Positions 54,113-62,320 are shown, numbered from the stretch's first letter. The stretch: 64,000 nt of DNA from Rugamonas rubra (GCF_900114705.1 NZ_FOTW01000018.1:107892-171891); one strand, 5' to 3'. Numbers and translations: made by a program. The notes: a model not told the origin generated them from the sequence alone.

Positions 54113-55018
54113 TCACAGATCGCGGTCCCAGTACGGCTCCGGGCCGAAGCGTTGGGCGAAGAAGTCGATGAAGGCGCGGCTCTTCGGCGGCAGATATTGC
54201 CGGTGCAGATACACCGCCGACACCACCGAGTCCGTCGCCGGATAGTCGGCCAGGATGCGCACCAGCGCGCCGCTACGCAACTGCTCCGGCACCAGCCAGG
54301 TCGACAGCAGGCCGATGCCCAGGCCGGCCACGGCGGCGTCGCGCAGCGCCTCGCCGTTGTCGCTGCGCAAGCGACCGCCGACCCGCACGTGCAATTCGCT
54401 GCCGTCGCGTTCGCGCAGGCGCCAGGGGTTCATCGCCTCCAGCACCAGGCATTGGTGCTCGGCCAGCTCGTCCGGGTGTTGCGGCACGCCGTGCGCCGCC
54501 AAATAGTCTGGCGAGGCGCAAATCACCAGCCGGCTCGGCGCCAACACCCGCGCCACCAGGTTGGAATCGCGCAGCGGGCCGATGCGGATGGCCACGTCGA
54601 TGCCCTGCGCCGCCAGGTCGACCACCAGGTCGGACAGGCGCAGGTCCAGCTGCACGCCGGGAAACTCGCGCAGGAACTCGGCCACGTAGGGCACGATGTA
54701 GCCGCGCCCGAACGTGGTCGAGGCCGCCACCCGCAGCAGACCCTGCGGCGCCACGCTGCCGTGGCCGACCGCCGCCTCGGCCTGTTCGGCCGCCGCCAGC
54801 AACAGCAGCGCGCGCTCGAGGAAAACGTCGCCGTCCTGGGTCACCGTGATCTGCCGCGTGGTCCGGTGCAGCAGGCGCGCGCCCAGGCGCTTTTCCAGCT
54901 GCGCCATGCGGGCGCTGGAGGCGGCCGGCGACAGGCCGAACTCGCGCCCGGCGGCCGACAGGTTGCGGGTGGCGCAGACCCGCACGAACAGGGCGACATC
55001 GGTCAGATCGAGGGACAT
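54113..55018 (-). CDS. LysR-family transcriptional regulator
   Basis: Start taken at the ATG at 55018 (MSLDLTDVALFVRVCATRNL), since the longer frame would need a TTG. A 301-residue protein with the LysR winged helix (AAGREFGLSPAASSARMAQL) and the effector-binding domain. It resembles the LysR subgroup that controls divergent oxidoreductase genes. It is divergent from the quinone-oxidoreductase-like gene at 55129, with a 110-bp AT-rich spacer that likely holds the shared operator. Confidence 0.87.
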   Translation of the reverse strand: MSLDLTDVALFVRVCATRNLSAAGREFGLSPAASSARMAQLEKRLGARLLHRTTRQITVTQDGDVFLERALLLLAAAEQAEAAVGHGSVAPQGLLRVAASTTFGRGYIVPYVAEFLREFPGVQLDLRLSDLVVDLAAQGIDVAIRIGPLRDSNLVARVLAPSRLVICASPDYLAAHGVPQHPDELAEHQCLVLEAMNPWRLRERDGSELHVRVGGRLRSDNGEALRDAAVAGLGIGLLSTWLVPEQLRSGALVRILADYPATDSVVSAVYLHRQYLPPKSRAFIDFFAQRFGPEPYWDRDL

Positions 55019-55128
55019 GGGCTGGATTCGCTTGTTTGGCTGAAGAGTCAATTCAGCATTATGCCAATTATCAAATCAAATGGGCGGGGCTAGACTGCCC
55101 CATCGTTCAATTTCCCAAGGAAACCCCC

Positions 55129-56145
55129 GTGAAAGCCATCGCCCTCACCCAACACCTGCCGATCAACCACCCCGAGTCCCTGCGGGACGTCGAACTGGCG
55201 CAGCCGCTCGCCCTCGGCCGCGACCTGCTGGTCAAGATCGAGGCCATCTCGGTCAACCCGGTCGACACCAAGGTGCGCGGCGCGGCAGGCCCGGACGAGG
55301 CCGCCCCCCGCGTGCTCGGTTGGGACGCCGCCGGCACCGTCGTCGCGGTCGGCCCCGAGGCCAGCCTGTTCCAGGTCGGCGACACCGTCTACTACGCCGG
55401 CAGCATCACCCGCGCCGGCGCCAACAGCGAGTTCCACCTGGTCGACGAGCGCATCGCCGGGCGCAAGCCGGCCAGCCTGGACTTCGCCCACGCGGCGGCC
55501 CTGCCGCTGACCTCGATCACCGCCTGGGAGGCCCTGTTCGACCGCCTGGCCATCCGCCGGGACGGCGCCGACGCCGGCAAGAGCCTGCTGATCATCGGCG
55601 GCGCCGGCGGCGTCGGCTCGATCGCCATCCAGCTGGCCAAGCAGCTGGCCGGCCTGCGCGTGGTCGCCACCGCCTCGCGCGCCGAGTCGGCGCAGTGGTG
55701 CCGCGCGCTGGGCGCCGACGATATCGTCGACCACAACGGCGACATGCCGGCCCAGCTGGCCGCGCTGGGCCTGGCCAACGTCGACTACGTGCTGTGCCTG
55801 AGCGACACCGACCCGCACTTCGACGCCATCGCCCAAGTGATCGCGCCGCAGGGCAGCGTGTGCAGCATCGTCAGCAACACCGCGCCGCTGGCGATGGAGA
55901 AACTGTTCGGCAAGAGCGTCAAGTTCGTCTGGGAAATGATGTTCACCCGCTCCATGTTCGGCACGCCGGACATGATCGAACAACACCACCTGCTCAACCA
56001 GATCGGCGTGCTGGTCGACGGCGGCCAGCTGCGCACCACCCTGGGCGAAAACTTCGGCAAGATCAACGCCGCCAACCTGCGCCGCGCCCACGAGGCGCTG
56101 GAGGCGCGCCGCACCATCGGCAAGATCGTGCTGAGCGGTTTTTAG
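55129..56145 (+). CDS. Zinc-type alcohol dehydrogenase family / quinone oxidoreductase-like protein
   Basis: A GTG start at 55129, seven bases after AAGGA, gives 338 residues. An MDR-superfamily GroES-like domain (VNPVDTKVRG, VLGWDAAGTVVAVG) is followed by a Rossmann fold with LIIGGAGGVGSIAIQLAKQL. The catalytic zinc ligands of true alcohol dehydrogenases are absent, which fits a zinc-independent NADPH quinone or enone reductase. It is probably controlled by the divergent LysR gene. Confidence 0.85.
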   Translation: MKAIALTQHLPINHPESLRDVELAQPLALGRDLLVKIEAISVNPVDTKVRGAAGPDEAAPRVLGWDAAGTVVAVGPEASLFQVGDTVYYAGSITRAGANSEFHLVDERIAGRKPASLDFAHAAALPLTSITAWEALFDRLAIRRDGADAGKSLLIIGGAGGVGSIAIQLAKQLAGLRVVATASRAESAQWCRALGADDIVDHNGDMPAQLAALGLANVDYVLCLSDTDPHFDAIAQVIAPQGSVCSIVSNTAPLAMEKLFGKSVKFVWEMMFTRSMFGTPDMIEQHHLLNQIGVLVDGGQLRTTLGENFGKINAANLRRAHEALEARRTIGKIVLSGF

Positions 56146-56188
56146 GGAGAGTGCTGCCGGGCGGCCTCACCCCGCAATGCGGCTGAAA

Positions 56189-56219
56189 GGGGTCGGACCC
56201 CCGTACGGGGTCCGACCCC
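56189..56219. repeat. 31-bp palindromic element
   Basis: GGGGTCGGACCCC, spacer CGTAC, GGGGTCCGACCCC: a perfect 13-bp inverted repeat in the gap between the oxidoreductase gene and rep. It lacks a T-tract, so it reads as a REP/intergenic palindrome rather than a terminator. A second, smaller GC hairpin (GGGGGCGG/CCGCCCCC) lies near 56262-56281. Confidence 0.75.
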
Positions 56220-56324
56220 GGCGTCCGGGTTGCGGGGTAACACTCAAGCGCGGTAAACCCGGGGGCGGGCCGCCGCCCCCTGCTGCTACAATGCAAGGCT
56301 ACTCCCCCCTCAGATCGTCCCCCG

Positions 56325-58385
56325 ATGTCCAAAGCACCACAATTCGGTCTCAACGTCCCGCAAAGCGAAGCCGTCATGTACCTCGACGGCCCCTGTTTGG
56401 TGCTGGCCGGCGCCGGCTCGGGCAAGACGCGGGTGATCACGCAAAAGATCGCCCACCTGATCGAGGACCGGGGCTACGACCCGCGCACCATCGCCGCGCT
56501 GACCTTCACCAACAAGGCCGCGCTGGAGATGCAGGAGCGCATCGCCAAGCTGCTCAAGCAGCCGCGCCAGGCCAAGCAGCTGACCGTCTCCACCTTCCAC
56601 TCGCTGGGCGTGAAGATCCTGCGCCAGGAGGCCAACGGCGTCGGCCTGAAGGACCGCTTCTCCATCATGGACGCCGACGACTGCGGCTCGCTGATCCAGG
56701 ACATGGCCATCAGCACCGACAAGCAACTGATCCGCCGCATCCAGACCGACATTTCGCTGTGGAAGAACGGCCTGGTCGAGCCCGCCACCGCCCTGTTCAA
56801 CGCCAAGGACGAGGACGAGGCCCAGTCGGCCCGCATCTACGCCAGCTACGTGGCCACCTTGTCGGCCTACCAGGCGGTCGACTTCGACGACCTGATCCGC
56901 CTGCCGGTCGAGCTGTTCCGCAACAACGAGCCGATCCGCGACAAGTGGCAGCGCCGCCTGCGCTACCTGCTGATGGACGAGTACCAGGACACCAACACCT
57001 GCCAGTACGAGCTGGTCAAGCTGCTGGTGACGGGCGTCGGCAAGAAGCCGATGTTCACCGCCGTGGGCGACGACGACCAGGCCATCTACGCCTGGCGCGG
57101 CGCCTCGGTGGAAAACCTGAAGACCCTGCAAACCGACTTCCCCGACCTGCAGGTCATCAAGCTGGAGCAGAACTACCGCTCGACCACGCGCATTTTGCAG
57201 GCCGCCAACGCGGTGATCGGCAACAACCCCAAGCTGTTCGACAAGAAGCTGTGGTCCGAGCACGGCCTGGGCGAGCCGATCAAGGTGCTCGGCATGGCCA
57301 ACGACGACCAGGAGGCCGAACAGATCGCCATCATGATCTCGGCCGACCACTTCGACCGCAAGAACAAGTGGTCCGACTACGCCATTTTGTACCGGGGCAA
57401 CCACCAGGCCCGCGTCATCGAGCAATGCCTGCGCAAGGAGCGCATCCCCTATTCGATCTCCGGCGGCCAGAGCTTCTTCGACAAGGCCGAGATCAAGGAC
57501 ATCATCAGCTACCTGCGCCTGCTCGCCAACACCGACGACGACCCGGCCTTCATCCGCGCCGTCACCACGCCACGGCGCGGCGTCGGCCAGTCGACGCTGG
57601 AGGCGCTGGGCACCTTCTCCGGTCAATGGCAGTGCTCGCTGTTCGAGGCCGTCTTCAAGGGCGGCATCGAAGGCAAGCTGAACGACCGGCAACTGCTGCC
57701 GCTGCGCGAGTTCTGCAACTTCATCAACAACCTGGAGACGCGCGCCAGCCGGCCCGGCCCGAGCGGCAGCGGCGACAACGCCGCCCAGGTGCTCGACGAC
57801 CTGCTCGAGGCGATCAACTACGAGTCCTATCTGTACGACATGTTCGACGAGCGCGCCGCGCAGAGCAAATGGCAGAACGTGCTGGAGTTCACCAATTGGC
57901 TGAAGGATCGCGGCCGCGGCGGCAAGGAGCGCGACGGCGACGAAAAGAACGTGCTCGAACTGACCCAGATGGTCGCCCTGATGTCCATGCTCGAAGGCCA
58001 GGACGAGGAGCCGGACGCGGTGCGCATGTCCACCCTGCACGCCTCGAAGGGGCTGGAGTATCCGCACGTGTTCCTGGTCGGCGTGGAGGAGGGCATCCTG
58101 CCGCACAAGGGCGACCCGGACGCGCCGGCCGAGACCATCGGCGCGCGCGTGCAGGAGGAGCGCCGCCTGATGTACGTCGGCATCACGCGGGCCCAGCGCA
58201 CCCTGCACCTCACCTGGTGCAAGAAGCGCAAGCGCGGCGGCGAGCAGGTCCACTGCGACCCCTCGCGCTTCATCAAGGAGATGGAGCTCGACGTCGGCAC
58301 GGCCGCGCCGATGGAGTCCGAGGTGATCTCGCCGAAGGAGCGGCTGGCGCGCATGAAGGAATTGCTGGCCACGCCAAAAACTTAA
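56325..58385 (+). CDS. rep: ATP-dependent DNA helicase Rep (UvrD/Rep superfamily 1)
   Basis: A 686-residue protein starting MSKAPQFGLNVPQSEAVMYL with motif I AGAGSGKTRVITQKI (Lys34), motif Ia TFTNKAALEMQERI, motif II DEYQDTN, motif III GDDDQAIYAWRG, motif IV QNYRST, and the C-terminal STLHASKGLEYPHVFLVG and YVGITRAQRTL. It translocates 3'-5' on single-stranded DNA and clears proteins ahead of forks. Length and the Asn-rich start favour Rep over UvrD or PcrA. Confidence 0.92.
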   Translation: MSKAPQFGLNVPQSEAVMYLDGPCLVLAGAGSGKTRVITQKIAHLIEDRGYDPRTIAALTFTNKAALEMQERIAKLLKQPRQAKQLTVSTFHSLGVKILRQEANGVGLKDRFSIMDADDCGSLIQDMAISTDKQLIRRIQTDISLWKNGLVEPATALFNAKDEDEAQSARIYASYVATLSAYQAVDFDDLIRLPVELFRNNEPIRDKWQRRLRYLLMDEYQDTNTCQYELVKLLVTGVGKKPMFTAVGDDDQAIYAWRGASVENLKTLQTDFPDLQVIKLEQNYRSTTRILQAANAVIGNNPKLFDKKLWSEHGLGEPIKVLGMANDDQEAEQIAIMISADHFDRKNKWSDYAILYRGNHQARVIEQCLRKERIPYSISGGQSFFDKAEIKDIISYLRLLANTDDDPAFIRAVTTPRRGVGQSTLEALGTFSGQWQCSLFEAVFKGGIEGKLNDRQLLPLREFCNFINNLETRASRPGPSGSGDNAAQVLDDLLEAINYESYLYDMFDERAAQSKWQNVLEFTNWLKDRGRGGKERDGDEKNVLELTQMVALMSMLEGQDEEPDAVRMSTLHASKGLEYPHVFLVGVEEGILPHKGDPDAPAETIGARVQEERRLMYVGITRAQRTLHLTWCKKRKRGGEQVHCDPSRFIKEMELDVGTAAPMESEVISPKERLARMKELLATPKT

Positions 58386-58435
58386 GTGCGGATTTTTCCG
58401 CCCATCCGCAACACCATTTCAAGCAGGAGTAAGAC

Positions 58436-58645
58436 GTGAGTACCGAAGACCGCTTCATCGATATCGAAATCAAATTGGCGCACCAGGAGGACCTGGTGGA
58501 AGCGCTCAACCTGCGCGTCTACGAGCAGCAAAAGCAGATCGACAAGCTGGAGGGGATGTGCGCCGCGCTGGCCCAACACATGCGCGACCAGTCGCAAAGT
58601 GGTGGCGCCGGTGGCGCCGCGCACGAACGGCCGCCGCACTACTAG
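58436..58645 (+). CDS. slyX: SlyX family protein
   Basis: A GTG start with AGGAG upstream gives 69 residues: a coiled coil (IEIKLAHQEDLVEALNLRVY) ending in the family's hallmark ERPPHY. The function of SlyX is unknown. It lies 50 nt after rep, probably on the same transcript. Confidence 0.92.
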   Translation: MSTEDRFIDIEIKLAHQEDLVEALNLRVYEQQKQIDKLEGMCAALAQHMRDQSQSGGAGGAAHERPPHY

Positions 58646-58661
58646 GGGTAGCGTGCACCTT

Positions 58662-58687
58662 GTTGCGCAAACCTTCCTTTGCGCAAC
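58662..58687. other. Perfect inverted repeat after slyX
   Basis: GTTGCGCAAA, loop CCTTCC, TTTGCGCAAC: a 10-bp perfect stem in the 254-bp gap before the DUF2892 gene. There is no T-tract after it. It may end the rep-slyX mRNA or be a protein-binding site. Nothing else was recognised in this gap. Confidence 0.6.
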
Positions 58688-58899
58688 GTACTCAATCGGA
58701 TGCAAATTCAAAATTTTGACCACAGAGCATCGCGTCGACCATGGGTCGTCGCCGTTCGACTAATCGCTACACTTCACACGAGTCGAAAAATATTTTCGAT
58801 TCCGTGAATCCTTTTGAGCATTCTTGGCCTCTTTGTCTTTGCCAGCACGGAATAATCCGTTCGTGGCAGCCAATTCTTCAACCCCCAAAGAGAAACTTT

Positions 58900-59109
58900 A
58901 TGCTCAATCGAAAAAATGTAGGTAGCAAAGAAAGAATTGCCCGAGTAATAGGCGGTGGCCTGATGATATGGTGCGGGCTGGTTCCCCTCCACGCCACGGC
59001 GCTGGGGTTAGCCATCGCTGGCGTCGGCGTTGTGGGCATGGTCACCGGAGCAGTCCGATACTGCCCTGCATGCGCCATCGCCGGACGCAAGCCCATCGAC
59101 AACGACTGA
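58900..59109 (+). CDS. DUF2892 (YgaP-like) small membrane protein
   Basis: The ATG at 58900 gives 69 residues: MLNRKNVGSKERIARVIGGG, then two short hydrophobic helices, and a C-terminal CPACAIAGRKP. This is the DUF2892 inner-membrane module found alone or fused to rhodanese in YgaP. Its conserved cysteine motif suggests a thiol or sulfur role. It begins a tight operon with the ECF sigma factor 11 nt downstream. Confidence 0.8.
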   Translation: MLNRKNVGSKERIARVIGGGLMIWCGLVPLHATALGLAIAGVGVVGMVTGAVRYCPACAIAGRKPIDND

Positions 59110-59120
59110 ATGGGTATGTG

Positions 59121-59648
59121 ATGCGAGTCCAAGAGAACACTTTTGCGGCAGCCCAAGCGGGTGATCCCGTGGCGCTGGAGCACATGCTGGTGCAGCTGCG
59201 CCCGGATATCCGGCGCTATGCCCTCTACCAGTGTCAGCGGTCATCCGCTATAGACGATGTTGTCCAAGAGGCGCTTATCATTCTGTATCGACGGGTAGGC
59301 ACTGTGCGGAACGCGTCAGCACTGGGCGGATGGCTGTTCAAAATTGTCGCGCGCCTATGTATGTTGCCAGCCCTAATGTTTATGCGGGGAGTGGAAGATC
59401 TCAGGCGAGTGGAAGACTCGTCCCACTTCAGCAGGATGCCGCTAGATGAACTGCGCATCGATGTGGTCAGGGCACTGGAGTCCTTGTCGCCGACGCATCG
59501 CGAAATCATTCTGCTGCGCGATTTGCAGGAAATGACCATTAGCGAAATTGCCGCTTGCCTGGAGATTACCCGTGAAGCGACAAAAAGTCGCTTGCATCGC
59601 GCGCGTGCCATGGTCAAGGAATACTTGCTACCCGAAAAGTCCACATGA
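59121..59648 (+). CDS. ECF-type RNA polymerase sigma factor
   Basis: The ATG at 59121 gives 175 residues. Region 2 is seen in RSSAIDDVVQEALIILYRRV and GGWLFKIVARL; region 4 in LSPTHREIILLRDLQEMTIS, then EIAACLEITREATKSRLHRA. It directs RNA polymerase to a stress regulon and probably to its own operon. It lies between the DUF2892 gene and a 33-codon ORF whose ATG overlaps its stop by four bases. No conventional anti-sigma gene follows. Confidence 0.9.
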   Translation: MRVQENTFAAAQAGDPVALEHMLVQLRPDIRRYALYQCQRSSAIDDVVQEALIILYRRVGTVRNASALGGWLFKIVARLCMLPALMFMRGVEDLRRVEDSSHFSRMPLDELRIDVVRALESLSPTHREIILLRDLQEMTISEIAACLEITREATKSRLHRARAMVKEYLLPEKST

Positions 59649-59746
59649 AAACTGTTCAAACGCAGTACCACGGGACTGTATGCAGCGGCTGTGCTTGCGA
59701 ACGCGATGCAGGCACCCTTTTAACGCAACATTGGTGGGAGGAGTGA
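59645..59746 (+). CDS. 33-residue Cys-rich micro-ORF with HxxxCxxC motif
   Basis: The ATG overlaps the sigma-factor stop (ATGA) and the TGA overlaps the next gene's ATG (TGATG), so it is bracketed by coupling signals. The product starts MKTVQTQYHGTVCSGCACE and ends TQHWWEE. His9, Cys13 and Cys16 give the H-x3-C-x2-C signature of zinc-binding anti-sigma domains (ZAS), with Cys18 beside it. It is far shorter than known ZAS proteins (about 80 residues or more), so it could be a minimal redox-sensing partner of the sigma factor, a remnant of one, or a chance ORF. Confidence 0.5.
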   Translation: MKTVQTQYHGTVCSGCACERDAGTLLTQHWWEE

Positions 59747-60099
59747 TGTCTGAATATCAGCGCCCCGAAGATTTATCCCTTGCGAAAGAGCTCGTTCGAC
59801 TTGCACCGAAAGAAGCGCAAGCGTTTCTTGGCTTGAAATCGGCCGCCGAGCGCAACGATGGAGTCATCCCCGAGAAGTACCGTGAGCTCATCTCCATTGC
59901 GGTTGCCCTTACCACACAGTGCTCATACTGTATCGATGCGCATACAAAGAATGCAGCCAGGGCAGGCGCCACTAGAGAAGAAATCGCCGAAGCGGTTTTT
60001 ATCGCCTCCGCTCTTCGTGCTGGCGCGGCCGTCGGCCACGGTCTTCTCGCATTAAGGCTGTTTGACGAAGCGTCACATGCAAATGCTATGCAAGGTTAA
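59746..60099 (+). CDS. AhpD-like carboxymuconolactone decarboxylase family protein
   Basis: A 117-residue protein with GGGAGGAG upstream. The AhpD-type active site is present: E47, then QCSYCIDAH with Cys59, Cys62 and His66. Such proteins are peroxidases or disulfide reductases using the CxxC pair. It is the last gene of the DUF2892/sigma/micro-ORF operon, and sigma factor plus AhpD-like target is a recurring redox-stress arrangement. Confidence 0.88.
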   Translation: MSEYQRPEDLSLAKELVRLAPKEAQAFLGLKSAAERNDGVIPEKYRELISIAVALTTQCSYCIDAHTKNAARAGATREEIAEAVFIASALRAGAAVGHGLLALRLFDEASHANAMQG

Positions 60100-60469
60100 T
60101 GCGACCGAAGCTCCCGACCCCGGCGAGATCGCCAGTCTCGCCGATTATGTGCGCTGCACAAGCAGGCTACGTGAAGTGATGGGTAGGCATATCGAAAATC
60201 TGCTGCGCGCCGGCAACCCCGTCGTGCTGGATTTTCCCGCCAACACGCGCGCCAGCCGGCAGTGGATGAAAACCATCTTCGCCAACGCCAACGCCGCGCA
60301 TCGCCTGTATTATCTGGACGTGTCCGACGAGGAATGCAAACGCCGCCTGCGCCAGCGCAACGAGGCCAGCGCGCACCAGTTCAGCACCAGCGACGCCGAG
60401 TTCGACGCGATCACGGCGCATTTCGTGCCACCATCGGATGACGAGGGGTTCACTATTGTTAGGGCATAG
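60077..60469 (+). pseudogene. AAA-family nucleoside-kinase-like protein missing its P-loop
   Basis: From about 60119 on, the frame reads like small AAA/zeta-type kinases: LREVMGRHIENLLRAG, NPVVLDFPANTRASR, YYLDVSDEECKRRLRQRN, ending FVPPSDDEGFTIVRA. The N-terminal ~35-50 residues of that family, including the ATP-binding P-loop, are absent; instead the frame runs into the 3' end of the AhpD-like gene. It therefore looks 5'-truncated and inactive. Confidence 0.6.
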
Positions 60470-60529
60470 GCAAAGCAGCGCCGGTTTGCTGGCACCGCTA
60501 CGGGCCAAGCCATCGTTTCGAGGACATTC

Positions 60530-61033
60530 ATGTTCTACTTTCTCATACGCAGGACTGTACAGTTGTTGATTGTGCTGCTCGCCATCGTTGGTGGCAGCTT
60601 GCTCGTCATGCATTGGGCGGCACCCGCTTTTCAAGCAGAGGAGGGCGATGCTGAGCAGGCGCTCAGCGCGGCTGTCGTCGCCTCGCTCGGCCGGCTAGGC
60701 CAGCAGTCCGGGCCTCGCTACATCTCGTTTGATGGACGTGACCCGCTGCCCGCCAGCATGATTGCTTTACGTGCAGCGCTGCCCGGGTTGGAAATTCAAC
60801 CACTGAGTCTTCGCGCAACAAGAAATGACCGGTGCGATACGTCCGGCGACGGTGCTATCGTCACAATTGGAGCGTGCCGCGAAGATAACTTCACCGCAGT
60901 AGAACTCGTCGCGCGGCCATTGTGGCGCACAGCGCTGATACGCGAACGTACCGCGGCATGCAGTGCGCAACGTATGCTGTTCCGCTTCCCGTCAGCTTGG
61001 CGGAGTGTGGAGTACCAATGGGTGTGTGCGTGA
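60530..61033 (+). CDS. Hypothetical membrane-anchored protein
   Basis: A 167-residue ORF with one N-terminal membrane helix (TVQLLIVLLAIVGGSLLVMHW), so probably a periplasmic domain anchored in the inner membrane. It has four cysteines in the second half. I do not recognise the family, and codon use is less GC-biased than in the core genes. Confidence 0.5.
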   Translation: MFYFLIRRTVQLLIVLLAIVGGSLLVMHWAAPAFQAEEGDAEQALSAAVVASLGRLGQQSGPRYISFDGRDPLPASMIALRAALPGLEIQPLSLRATRNDRCDTSGDGAIVTIGACREDNFTAVELVARPLWRTALIRERTAACSAQRMLFRFPSAWRSVEYQWVCA

Positions 61034-61084
61034 AAATTTTGGCAATGAGGTTGATGCCAAAGTGATTTTGGAGACCTGTCACTG

Positions 61085-61405
61085 ATGAAATCGTTACGCG
61101 ACAAAAATCGGCGCCCGACCCATCCCGGGGCCATATTGCGAGAGGATGTCTTGCCGGCGTTGAAAATGACGCAAACCGAATTCGCCCAGCTGATCGGTGT
61201 AAGCAGGTTGAGCGTGTCAGACTTGCTGCACGAAAAGCGAGCGCTCTCGCCCGAGATGGCGGTGCGAATTGCCACCTTGCTGAGAACCACGCCCGAAAGC
61301 TGGCTCAGAACGCAGGAAGCCTTGAGCTTATGGGAGGTAGGCCAAGATCCGAAAAGACTACTCGCGGTCAAGCCGCTCAGCAAGGCGCGGTTGATGGCAA
61401 GCTAG
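61085..61405 (+). CDS. higA: HigA-type antitoxin (orphan)
   Basis: A 106-residue HTH protein: HPGAILREDVLPALKMTQTE, then FAQLIGVSRLSVSDLLHEKR and LRTTPESWLRTQ, the HigA/VapI signature. In intact systems the toxin higB is immediately upstream. Here the preceding ORF is not a RelE-like toxin, so the antitoxin appears orphaned. A possible fragment of the HigB C-terminus is noted in the findings. Confidence 0.87.
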   Translation: MKSLRDKNRRPTHPGAILREDVLPALKMTQTEFAQLIGVSRLSVSDLLHEKRALSPEMAVRIATLLRTTPESWLRTQEALSLWEVGQDPKRLLAVKPLSKARLMAS

Positions 61406-61512
61406 TCGGTTGACGCGGCAAGTCCGGCCGTTCGAACCCACCAAAATAATTGCACTTGTGTAAATGTTGTTTTGGCGCGAATATGCGTTTTTAACTCCTG
61501 CACGGGCGCGGC

Positions 61513-61995
61513 ATGACGACACGCATAACGAAGATCCTGCTGGTGTGGATGGTGGCCCTGTTCGCACTGCTGGTCGTGTTCAACAACCTGACCGACTACA
61601 ACTCCAACTACCAGTTCGTCTCCCATGTGCTGAGCATGGACACCACCTTCCCCGGCAACCAAGGCATGTGGCGGGCGATCACCACGCCGGCCTTCCATCA
61701 TGCGGCCTATGCGCTGATCATCCTGAGCGAAGCGGTGGTTGCCGTGCTGTGCCTGCGCGGCGGTTTGCTGCTGTTCCAGGCGCGCGGCGACGCCGCCCAG
61801 TTCAACCGCGCGAAAGGCGGCGCCGTGCTCGGCTTGGCCGCCGGCGTGGTGCTGTGGTTCACCGGCTTCATCACCATCGGCGGCGAGTGGTTCCTGATGT
61901 GGCAATCGCACATTTGGAACGGCCAGGACAGCGCGTTCCGCTTCGTGGTCATCCTCGGTGTGGTGCTCATCTTCGTCAACCAGGAAGACCGATGA
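61513..61995 (+). CDS. DUF2165 family membrane protein
   Basis: A 160-residue inner-membrane protein with four predicted helices, starting MTTRITKILLVWMVALFALL and containing NNLTDYNSNYQFVSHVLSMD, which is characteristic of DUF2165. Function unknown. Confidence 0.85.
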   Translation: MTTRITKILLVWMVALFALLVVFNNLTDYNSNYQFVSHVLSMDTTFPGNQGMWRAITTPAFHHAAYALIILSEAVVAVLCLRGGLLLFQARGDAAQFNRAKGGAVLGLAAGVVLWFTGFITIGGEWFLMWQSHIWNGQDSAFRFVVILGVVLIFVNQEDR

Positions 61996-62054
61996 ATTGG
62001 CGGGGGCGGCGGCACACTTTGCCCTTGCGTCGGAATTTCGCGTGCTATGATTAA

Positions 62055-62074
62055 ATGACCATCTGGATAGTCAT
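62055..62074. promoter_or_regulatory. Inverted repeat upstream of the Phd-type antitoxin gene
   Basis: ATGAC and GTCAT flank a 10-nt centre, ten bases before the antitoxin start. Phd/YefM antitoxins bind such palindromes to repress their own operon, so this is a candidate operator. Confidence 0.4.
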
Positions 62075-62083
62075 GAGGAAATC

Positions 62084-62320
62084 ATGCACACCTTTACGCT
62101 GGCCCAGGCGAAGGCCCAATTGAGTCGCTTGATCGACATGGTCGAGGCGGGCGAGGATGTCACCATTACCAAGCGTGGCCGAGCCGTTGTGCGCCTTGTC
62201 CCCAGTTCGCCACCCCGCCAGCAACTGCCCAGTTTGGCGGAGTTTCGGGCGGGCTTGCCGGAGCAAGCCCAACCGGCTGGCGAGTTCATCCGCCAACTGA
62301 GGGAAAGCGACCGGTATTAA
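62084..62320 (+). CDS. Phd/YefM (VapB-type) antitoxin
   Basis: A 78-residue antitoxin: MHTFTLAQAKAQLSRLIDMV, then GEDVTITKRGRAVVRLVP, the Phd/YefM N-terminal DNA-binding fold, and a disordered C-terminus that would wrap the toxin. Its stop overlaps the start of a PIN-domain toxin reading frame (TAATG) that is truncated, so the antitoxin is orphaned. Confidence 0.9.
   Translation: MHTFTLAQAKAQLSRLIDMVEAGEDVTITKRGRAVVRLVPSSPPRQQLPSLAEFRAGLPEQAQPAGEFIRQLRESDRY

Noticed and set aside
60530..61033. HigB toxin directly upstream of higA
   Set aside because: The ORF has an N-terminal membrane helix and no RelE/HigB fold pattern; at most a fragment remains in another frame.
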